A stretch of 64,000 nucleotides of DNA from a virus. The position numbers and the translations under genes were made by a program. Positions 58,027 to 64,000 of the stretch are shown here, piece after piece (the first letter of the stretch is position 1; every line of letters starts with the position of its first letter). The notes under the pieces are model-generated. The model searched no databases and was not told the origin of the DNA. It saw nothing but the letters and a program-made list of their open reading frames with translations. Location of the stretch: positions 62,001-126,000 of IMG/VR virus record IMGVR_UViG_3300017971_000214, one strand, 5' to 3'.

Positions 58027-61000
58027 GTGGCTGAGTTTCTAAGCCCAGGCGTATTCATCGAAGAGGTTCCCTCTTCGACTCAGGTCGTTCAGGCCGTCTC
58101 CACATCCAACATGGGGATCGTGGGGTTCACTTCGAAGGGTCCGACAGACGAAGCGACTTTGGTCACTTCGGTCGATCAGTTCTACAAGAAGTTCGGTGAA
58201 CTCTCCGCCGAGACTTTCACCGGCCACTGCGTCCTGGCGTTCTTCGCCAACGGCGGTCGGCGATGCTTCGTCGTTCGTGTCATGCCGAACGACTCGACGG
58301 AGGCGGACGTCGACATCACGAGCCGGGTGTACGGTCAGCAGATCAACACCGGTGACGGCTCGACGACCAACTTCACCGACTCCTCTCCGGGGACGCCGAT
58401 CGATCTCAAGACCACGATCATCGGCTACAACGGCCCCACGGGCGTCAACCCCGGCATCATCATCAAGTGGCGAGCAGCCGGCACGGCGGTCACGACGGAG
58501 AACCTGCGCAACCGCGATGACTCTGGCGACGTCACCCAGGTGGGCACCCCCACTCCGGAGCAGAGCTACGAGTTCCGCGTCGACCCCTCGTCGCTGCCAG
58601 CTCTCGCCGAAGGCGACTACAAGCAGTACGTCATCGACCCCTCCGCGAACTTCGTGCTGAACTTCGATCCGGACGGCGCGACTCCTTCGACCATCACCGT
58701 GGCCACCCCGACGTCGGGGACTGTGGGAACCACGACGACGGCAGCAGGCTCTGTGTGCTCGTTCGACTTCGCCACAGGCAAGGGTTCGGTGCGCTTCGCC
58801 GGCTCCGAGGCGATCGTGGCTGGTGGTCACGGCACCACGCTGACCGCGGACTACACGCCGACCACCACCACGTATGCCATCCGTGACGATGGTTCGGGCA
58901 ACCTAGTCGACTCTGTTGCGGGGTCGATCGACAGCGGTGGGACGAACACCATCGACTACAACACGGGTGAGTACGACTTCACGACGGCTACCGCCTACCT
59001 CCCCCATGACGACGCCCCCATCCTGACGTACTACGACTACTCGGCGTGGGACATGGACCCCGTGTCGAACGGCGTGTGGGCCAACAACGTCCAGATCGAG
59101 GTCCGCGGCAACGCCGACTACTTCGACGCTGCGACGCAGTCCTACTCGCGGCACGACGTGTTCGTGCGGGAGTACAACAGCGCCTCTGGGTCCTACGACA
59201 TCGTCGAGTCCTACGACTCGCTCGACTTCACCGACTCGTCGTCGACCGAGTACTTCCCGGATGTGGTCAACGAGCTGTCGGACCTCGTGTCCGTCGAGAC
59301 CCCTGGTGGCGACGTCTACCCCGGTTCCTTGGACGGCTTCCTGTCCACGGTGATCATGGGCGGAGGAGACGAGGACAACACGACGGGCAACTCGACGTTC
59401 GCTTCGGCGGCTGACCAGATCTTGCCGACGTTCTTGGGCAACTACGAGGTTGGCGCGCGCTCCGTGAACATCACGGGCACGGCGGCAGGCACTTCGGCGT
59501 CGGGCACGATCGTATCTGTCGCTCAGGCCAACTACGTGGATGGCGAGCAGTTCGTTCTCAACGACGGTGTGAACCCTCCGGTGACTTTCTGGATCGACCA
59601 GACCGGAACGTACACTCCGGGCGGTGGCTACGACGCCACCAACATCCACGTGGATGTCTCGGGCGATACCTCTGCCACCGACACGGCAGACACCATCGTG
59701 GCGGCCATCAACGGCGTGTCCGCGCTGCTCATCTACGCCGACAACACCGGAGGCACCTCGGCCACGGTCGACCTGATCCACCTGCAGCAGCTCGCCGCAG
59801 GCAATCAGACGATCACCGATACCGTGGCGGACGTGGGATTCACCACCACCGGTATGGCTGGTGGCGCGGATGCAGCGGCCATCGCCATCTCCGACGATGG
59901 CAACGGCAACCTGACAGGCTCTGTCGACCCGACCTACGCCACGTCGGTAACGGTTGGCGGGGTGACGCTCGACCCGAACACCGTGGACTACGCTACGGGC
60001 TACGTGAACTTCAAGACCGTGTCGCCCATTCAGGGTGGGTCGGTTCTCACGGCGGCCTACTACGTCGAGCCGGAGGAGAGCACGCACATCGAGCAGTTCG
60101 GCGACACCACCAAGCAGTTCACCGACTCGCTCGCAGTCGTGCACTACGCGGCGGGCACGGACGGCACCTTCACCGGGTCCACCTACACGCGAGGCGAGTT
60201 CACCAACCCGACGTTGCAGGCTTCCAAGCGAGGCGTGTACGCGTTCGACGAGGTGGACGAGCTGTTGCAGGTCGTCATCCCCGACTTCGCCGGGGACGTG
60301 ACGGTGACCGGAGACCTTCTCGACTACGCAGCTTCCCGAGCGAACCTGCCATCGGGTGGCGACCGCTTCATCATCCTGACGGTCCCGCTGGGCTCCGACC
60401 CGCAGGAAGCGGTGGACTGGTTCCGCTTCGACCTCGGGCGCTTCTCCAAGTGGGCGGCCCTTTACTGGCCGTGGATCAACGTGGCCGACCCCCTCGCCAA
60501 CGGTCGCACGCTGACGATGCCCCCGATGGGTCACATCGCCGGCATCTACGCCCGGACCGACAACAACAAGAGCGTGGGCAAGGCACCGGCCGGAACGGTC
60601 GACGGTGCGCTCAACTGGCTCACGGGGCTGGAGTACGTCGCGACTCAGGGCGAGCGCGACTTCGTGTACCCCAACAAGATCAACCCGCTCATCTCGTCGC
60701 CGCAGACGGGGCTCGCTGTGTGGGGTGCTCGCACCATCGCGCAGGAGAGCGAGTGGCGGTACGTGCATGCCCGTCGCCTCTTCATGTTCATGGAGAAGTC
60801 GATCTACAACAGCACGGCCTGGATTGTGTTCGAGAACAACGGCGAAGCGCTGTGGGCTCGAATCAAGGGCCAGATTGACGGCTTCATGAACGGGCTTTTC
60901 AACTCGGGCTTGTTCTTCGGGAACAGCCCACAGGAAGCGTACTTCGTCATCGTGGACTCCTCGAACAACGACGCGTCTTCCATCGAGGCCGGACAGGTCA

Positions 61001-61080
61001 TCATCGACGTTGGGGCCGCTCCGAACCGCCCGGCAGAGTTCGTGCGGTTCAGGTTCCAGCAAGCCACGATCGCTGCCTGA
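58027..61080 (+). CDS. Tail sheath protein (1017 aa)
   Basis: GTG 58027 after GTAGGAGGTAG. N-terminus MAEFLSPGVFIEEVPSST and C-terminal FVYPNKINPLISSPQTGLAV, ESEWRYVHARRLFMFMEKSI, FENNGEALWARIKGQIDGF are classic T4 gp18-like sheath sequence. This shows a contractile tail. It is longer than T4 gp18 (659) because of inserted beta modules in the middle, about residues 105-345 and 470-700. At least three carry the same pattern as the capsid insertion. The sheath contracts to drive the tube through the host envelope. Confidence 0.93.
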   Translation: MAEFLSPGVFIEEVPSSTQVVQAVSTSNMGIVGFTSKGPTDEATLVTSVDQFYKKFGELSAETFTGHCVLAFFANGGRRCFVVRVMPNDSTEADVDITSRVYGQQINTGDGSTTNFTDSSPGTPIDLKTTIIGYNGPTGVNPGIIIKWRAAGTAVTTENLRNRDDSGDVTQVGTPTPEQSYEFRVDPSSLPALAEGDYKQYVIDPSANFVLNFDPDGATPSTITVATPTSGTVGTTTTAAGSVCSFDFATGKGSVRFAGSEAIVAGGHGTTLTADYTPTTTTYAIRDDGSGNLVDSVAGSIDSGGTNTIDYNTGEYDFTTATAYLPHDDAPILTYYDYSAWDMDPVSNGVWANNVQIEVRGNADYFDAATQSYSRHDVFVREYNSASGSYDIVESYDSLDFTDSSSTEYFPDVVNELSDLVSVETPGGDVYPGSLDGFLSTVIMGGGDEDNTTGNSTFASAADQILPTFLGNYEVGARSVNITGTAAGTSASGTIVSVAQANYVDGEQFVLNDGVNPPVTFWIDQTGTYTPGGGYDATNIHVDVSGDTSATDTADTIVAAINGVSALLIYADNTGGTSATVDLIHLQQLAAGNQTITDTVADVGFTTTGMAGGADAAAIAISDDGNGNLTGSVDPTYATSVTVGGVTLDPNTVDYATGYVNFKTVSPIQGGSVLTAAYYVEPEESTHIEQFGDTTKQFTDSLAVVHYAAGTDGTFTGSTYTRGEFTNPTLQASKRGVYAFDEVDELLQVVIPDFAGDVTVTGDLLDYAASRANLPSGGDRFIILTVPLGSDPQEAVDWFRFDLGRFSKWAALYWPWINVADPLANGRTLTMPPMGHIAGIYARTDNNKSVGKAPAGTVDGALNWLTGLEYVATQGERDFVYPNKINPLISSPQTGLAVWGARTIAQESEWRYVHARRLFMFMEKSIYNSTAWIVFENNGEALWARIKGQIDGFMNGLFNSGLFFGNSPQEAYFVIVDSSNNDASSIEAGQVIIDVGAAPNRPAEFVRFRFQQATIAA

Positions 61081-61118
61081 TCGGAAGTTTTCAGCCAGCT
61101 ACCCCTTAGGAGATAGTC

Positions 61119-61481
61119 ATGCAGGTCACATTCACGAATGCCAGTGCCGACGAGATCTTCGTCTCGGCGCTCTACGCTCAGTTGGCTGCCGGAGCTTCGG
61201 TGACGGCGAGTCGGACTCCCGCACAGATGGACGACCAGGGTCTGAAGGCTCTGATCGAGGCGGGAACTCTCACGGTGTCCGTCGCCTTGGAGACCGGGGA
61301 CACGGTTCAGATCCAGAACTTGGATCCGGACGTGTACTGGTACGTGCCGGTGCACACCGATGCGAACCGGCCGCTTCCCACCGCGGTGACGCCGGGCACG
61401 GTCATCTGGAACTCGGACGACGGGTTCTCGAACTACAGCGACGGCACCGACTGGTACGACCCGACTGGCGCTACCACCTGA
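61119..61481 (+). CDS. Tail protein paralogue A
   Basis: 120 residues, ATG 61119 after CTTAGGAGATAG. Beta-rich (MQVTFTNASADEIFVSALYA). Its first 55 residues align with those of the protein at 61575, so both come from one domain duplication. Probably a sheath- or tube-associated, or surface-displayed protein. Confidence 0.55.
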   Translation: MQVTFTNASADEIFVSALYAQLAAGASVTASRTPAQMDDQGLKALIEAGTLTVSVALETGDTVQIQNLDPDVYWYVPVHTDANRPLPTAVTPGTVIWNSDDGFSNYSDGTDWYDPTGATT

Positions 61482-61502
61482 TCTTTGGTGGCTGGTTGAG
61501 CG

Positions 61503-61534
61503 CGGCCCCCGCTTCGATGGTGAGGTGGGGGCCG
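61503..61534 (+). terminator. Intergenic GC hairpin between tail paralogues
   Basis: CGGCCCCC (61503-61510) pairs with GGGGGCCG (61527-61534). No T-run follows, so it is not a standard rho-independent terminator. It may set relative expression of the genes on either side. Confidence 0.35.
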
Positions 61535-61574
61535 TGGCTGGACGTCGGCTAGGATAACGGACGAAGGAGACATC

Positions 61575-62186
61575 ATGGCAACGCTGGAGATCACCAACAC
61601 CTCTTCGGACGAGGTCTACCTCGCAGACCTCTACACGAAGATCGCCGTAGGGGCGACCAAGACCATCGAGCGTTCTGCGACCGACTTGCCTCGCATGCGG
61701 TCGCTCCAAGAAGCGATGGCAGACGGCAGGGTTTCCCTGTCGGTCACGTACAGCAACGACGAGGTGGCGTCTGGGCTTCATGCCCCGCCGTCGACCATCG
61801 AGGCTGTGGACATTGCGCCTGTGGCGGCGGCTACCCCAGCGGCTGGCCTCGCCACGATCTACGTCCCCCTTCCTGTGGGGGCCGGGGGTGCGCCGGACGA
61901 CGTGGAGATCTACCCCGCCGGCTCGCTCCCCTTCAAGTTCCGCGTCGTGGATTTCGTCTTGTACGTCTCCACGGCCGTAGTGGGCTCTTCGGTGGAGATC
62001 AGGGACGAGGCTGCTGGCGCCGGAGCCCAGCTCGCGTCTGCGAGTGCTGCGGCGGCAGGCCGGATCCCCAACGCCGAAAATCAGACGGCTGTTGCCACAC
62101 CGGCGGCTGCGAAGGGCCTATTCGCACGTCGATCTGACTCAGGGATCGAGGGAGAGGTCGTTCTTTTCGTCCGTCCTGAGCTGTAG
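61575..62186 (+). CDS. Tail protein paralogue B
   Basis: 203 residues, ATG 61575 after GAAGGAGAC. First 58 residues (MATLEITNTSSDEVYLADLY and on) repeat the domain of the preceding protein. The remainder is an Ala/Pro-rich stretch, then a beta domain (LPFKFRVVDFVLYVSTAVVG) and an Ala-rich end. Possibly tail-surface decoration. Function unknown. Confidence 0.55.
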   Translation: MATLEITNTSSDEVYLADLYTKIAVGATKTIERSATDLPRMRSLQEAMADGRVSLSVTYSNDEVASGLHAPPSTIEAVDIAPVAAATPAAGLATIYVPLPVGAGGAPDDVEIYPAGSLPFKFRVVDFVLYVSTAVVGSSVEIRDEAAGAGAQLASASAAAAGRIPNAENQTAVATPAAAKGLFARRSDSGIEGEVVLFVRPEL

Positions 62187-62227
62187 TACGCTACCGGTGA
62201 GGTAACAGCCCGAAGGAGAGTTTTCCA

Positions 62228-62791
62228 ATGGCCCGTCCCGCAAGCACTGACTTCATGCACGCGATGCGCTTCCACGTCGTGGTTCTCGGCACGAACGCCG
62301 AGGAGTACCTGACGGGCGGAGCCGCTTACGCTGACCCGAACATGGCGATCCCGCAAGCGGGCTTCACCACGTGTTCGATCCCCGAGCTGTCGATCGAGTC
62401 GGTGGAGTACAAGGAAGGCACCTTCATCTACCCCCGTAAGTACCCCGGCAACCCGGCGGTGAGCGACTGCTCCTTCGCGCGAGGCGTGACTCGGGACGAC
62501 AGCTCGTTCTGGCAGTGGGCGAAGAACTCCGTGGAGGGTTCGGGTGGCGGTGTCGAGTATCGCTTGGACATGGACATCAAGCACTACCACCGCGACCAGA
62601 TCCTCCCGAACGCGCAGGGCCAGATCGCCAACGTCGAGAATGTCGTTCCCGGACGGACCTACCGCATCTACGAGTGCTTCCCCATCCGGTGCAAGCCGGC
62701 CGGAGACCTCGATGCGACTTCGTCCGAGATCTCCATCCAGGAGATGGACGTCGCCGTCGAGCGCATCGACGCCACGAACGGCAACTTCTAG
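62228..62791 (+). CDS. Tail tube protein (gp19-like)
   Basis: 187 residues, ATG 62228. MARPASTDFMHAMRFHVVVL, NPAVSDCSFARGVTRDDSSF, FWQWAKNSVEG and YRLDMDIKHYHRDQ fit the T4 gp19-like tube family, which stacks as hexamers inside the sheath. Gene order, sheath then tube, agrees. Two adjacent paralogues lie between them. Confidence 0.85.
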   Translation: MARPASTDFMHAMRFHVVVLGTNAEEYLTGGAAYADPNMAIPQAGFTTCSIPELSIESVEYKEGTFIYPRKYPGNPAVSDCSFARGVTRDDSSFWQWAKNSVEGSGGGVEYRLDMDIKHYHRDQILPNAQGQIANVENVVPGRTYRIYECFPIRCKPAGDLDATSSEISIQEMDVAVERIDATNGNF

Positions 62792-62796
62792 GCGGC

Positions 62797-63045
62797 GTGA
62801 AGCTGCCCATCATCGAGCCGTTGCAAGGGCCAGTCAACGGCTCGAATCTCCTCTTCCGCACTAGCGTCGACTACGTGCCCGGCTCCACCCGCGTGTTTCT
62901 CAACGGGGTGGTCTGGACACAGCACCTGGAGAACGGCTGGGACGAGCTGGGAGGCCGGACCCTCCGGATGAAAGAGGCTCCCCGAGCGGAGCCTCCCCCC
63001 AGCAACCCGGACGTGCTCTCGGTCTACTACCTTCCTTTGGTCTGA
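62797..63045 (+). CDS. Small beta-rich tail protein
   Basis: 82 residues from GTG 62797, 5 bases after the tube stop (TAGGCGGC). Reads PIIEPLQGPVNGSNLLFRTS and DYVPGSTRVFLNGVVW, the pattern of small beta-sandwich phage modules, similar to the inserts in the capsid and sheath. Ends SVYYLPLV. Confidence 0.5.
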   Translation: MKLPIIEPLQGPVNGSNLLFRTSVDYVPGSTRVFLNGVVWTQHLENGWDELGGRTLRMKEAPRAEPPPSNPDVLSVYYLPLV

Positions 63046-63410
63046 TGGCGGCGTTCGACCCCCACCCGGACACCTACCTCCCTCGTAATCCGTGGGAGAC
63101 CGGGACCGTCTGGTACACGAATGTGACCCCCCAGACGCTCTCCCTAGACTGTTGGGCTACGGGTTCGAACTACCCTCCCCCGCGGCCGAGCCCGCAGGAG
63201 CCCCAGGAGAGCCCCCGAGCTGCCGAGCTGCGGAGACATAGGGCGGCGTCAAGACGGGCCGTTCTGGAGGCCCTGGCGGCCCGCAGAGGGCTTCGTGACG
63301 ATCCCTCCCCTCTGGTGCCCCTTCCGGCGAGGAAGGGCTTCAGCGGGCGCCCAGCGGCCCGCAAACGGGTCTGCGCCGGCTCCAGCCGCTACCGCGTTCT
63401 GGTCAACTGA
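63045..63410 (+). CDS. Hypothetical protein, Arg/Pro-rich
   Basis: 121 residues, ATG 63045 overlapping the previous stop (TGATG). N-terminal 45 residues look folded (YLPRNPWETGTVWYTNVTPQ). The remainder is Arg- and Pro-rich and low complexity. Probably real through coupling, but function unknown. Confidence 0.4.
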   Translation: MAAFDPHPDTYLPRNPWETGTVWYTNVTPQTLSLDCWATGSNYPPPRPSPQEPQESPRAAELRRHRAASRRAVLEALAARRGLRDDPSPLVPLPARKGFSGRPAARKRVCAGSSRYRVLVN

Positions 63411-63457
63411 GCTGTTGACAGATCGGTCGTGGATGAAGACCCTGGACGGTCTGATCC

Positions 63458-63811
63458 ATGAACCTCCGTGTCCTATCCACCACGCCGCCGTTCGGCACCC
63501 CGCGCATGGGCTTCAGGCTGTGCTGGGAGGGGTGCCCCTGCCAGGAGACGGGGCAGTGGATGTGGCCCTCCGAGGTCTGCGGCGACTCGCTTCACCCCGA
63601 CGTCGCGTCCTTCATCGCCGTCCACGTCATCGAGCGATGGGCAAAAATGGGAGTGCGGTTTGTAGACCTATCCCTTCGGAAGCCCAAGCCTTCTCTCCAC
63701 GGCGCCCCCCTGCTCGAAAGATTCGTGGTTGCACGAGCCCTCACTCATGCGATACGTAGGGGTGAGAGGTACGACCGACACGAGGTTGAGGCGTCAGAGA
63801 TTTTCGCTTGA
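63458..63811 (+). CDS. Hypothetical protein
   Basis: 117 residues, ATG 63458. CWEGCPCQETGQWMW and SEVCGDSLH give a Cys-rich middle, then a mixed helical end. It overlaps a promoter-like site at its stop. Not recognised. Confidence 0.45.
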   Translation: MNLRVLSTTPPFGTPRMGFRLCWEGCPCQETGQWMWPSEVCGDSLHPDVASFIAVHVIERWAKMGVRFVDLSLRKPKPSLHGAPLLERFVVARALTHAIRRGERYDRHEVEASEIFA

Positions 63812-63835
63812 CACTTTTTCCCTATGTGATAAGGT
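63808..63835 (+). promoter_or_regulatory. Putative sigma70-type promoter
   Basis: TTGACA at 63808-63813, a 16-base spacer, TAAGGT at 63830-63835. The next ATG is at 63848. Confidence 0.5.
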
Positions 63836-63847
63836 CGTGATCTAGCC

Positions 63848-64000
63848 ATGACGTTCGTACACAGGCATACCACAGCAGCTCGCGCGGCGCGGAAAGCGTC
63901 GGCGCTGTGGTGTGCTCTGTTTTCAGGCATGGGCTATCGCGGACAAGGCACGCCAGAAGCTATCCAGCTCCAGCCGACCTCCCTCGATAGCACCCTGAAT
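63848..64000 (+). CDS. Partial gene at window end
   Basis: ATG 63848 opens a frame that runs off the window (51 codons seen). Basic N-terminus (MTFVHRHTTAARAARKASAL), then GYRGQGTPEAIQLQPTS. It follows a promoter-like site. The product cannot be identified from this part. Confidence 0.4.
   Translation, partial: MTFVHRHTTAARAARKASALWCALFSGMGYRGQGTPEAIQLQPTSLDSTLN

Noticed and set aside
58903-61062. 719-codon minus-strand frame under the tail sheath gene
   Set aside because: It mirrors the sheath codons, has Val/Arg-rich composition, and carries no recognisable domain or upstream ribosome site.
63155-63185. GGGTTCGAACTACCC resembling a tRNA T-arm
   Set aside because: The flanking bases do not give a 5-bp T-stem, and no acceptor or anticodon stem is found around it. 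It lies in a coupled reading frame.

Overview
The window is a GC-rich stretch of a large contractile-tailed (myovirus-type) bacteriophage genome. Every gene I can support lies on the + strand. Genes are packed tightly, often with ATGA/GTGA start-stop overlaps, and the order is modular: replication and recombination first, then packaging, head and tail. T4-type structural proteins (portal, fused prohead protease/scaffold, major capsid, tail sheath, tail tube) define the virion. The host cannot be read directly. Recurrent TTGAC-N16..18-TAG/TAA promoter-like sites, several with start codons almost on the predicted +1, together with flavin-dependent ThyX and the high GC, resemble high-GC bacteria such as Actinobacteria or myxobacteria. 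This is inference only.

Layout. 1-3.3 kb: a CobS-like AAA+ ATPase (5' truncated, with an intein C-terminus at the very start) and a CobT-like vWA protein. 3.3-8.9 kb: small zinc-binding and membrane proteins, an SPFH-like protein and nucleotide metabolism (ThyX with a zinc insertion, dNMP kinase, MazG-like). 8.9-15.8 kb: the replisome, with a helix-turn-helix initiator carrying internal 23-bp iterons, a DnaC-type loader, a DnaB helicase with an intein, a DnaG-type primase and a zinc-containing putative ssDNA-binding protein, closed by a rho-independent terminator. 15.8-26.2 kb: SF2 helicase, double MerR-like regulator, RecA with an intein, PD-(D/E)XK resolvase-like protein, Cas4-like nuclease, RuvC-like resolvase, SSB and ParB-like protein. 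26.3-34.2 kb: a 2244-residue giant protein with about 11 helical repeats, a kinase-like domain and a possible ADP-ribosyltransferase-like C-terminus. 34.2-39 kb: histone H1-like protein, family A DNA polymerase, VanW-domain protein, HNH endonuclease. 39-64 kb: packaging and structure, including a large terminase with two inteins.

How the genes work together. The initiator probably melts an origin lying inside its own gene, then loader, helicase, primase, polymerase and ssDNA-binding proteins copy the genome. RecA, the Cas4-like nuclease, the SF2 helicase and two resolvase-type enzymes process recombining or branched DNA for packaging. TerS/TerL fill proheads built from portal, scaffold-protease and capsid protein, and the sheath and tube genes follow. 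The most striking property is intein load: five inteins in four proteins (CobS-like, DnaB, RecA, TerL twice). Two related ones sit at the same GK^T position in the P-loops of two unrelated ATPases. No tRNA, CRISPR array, transposase or minus-strand gene was found, and no stretch longer than about 300 bases lacks a gene.
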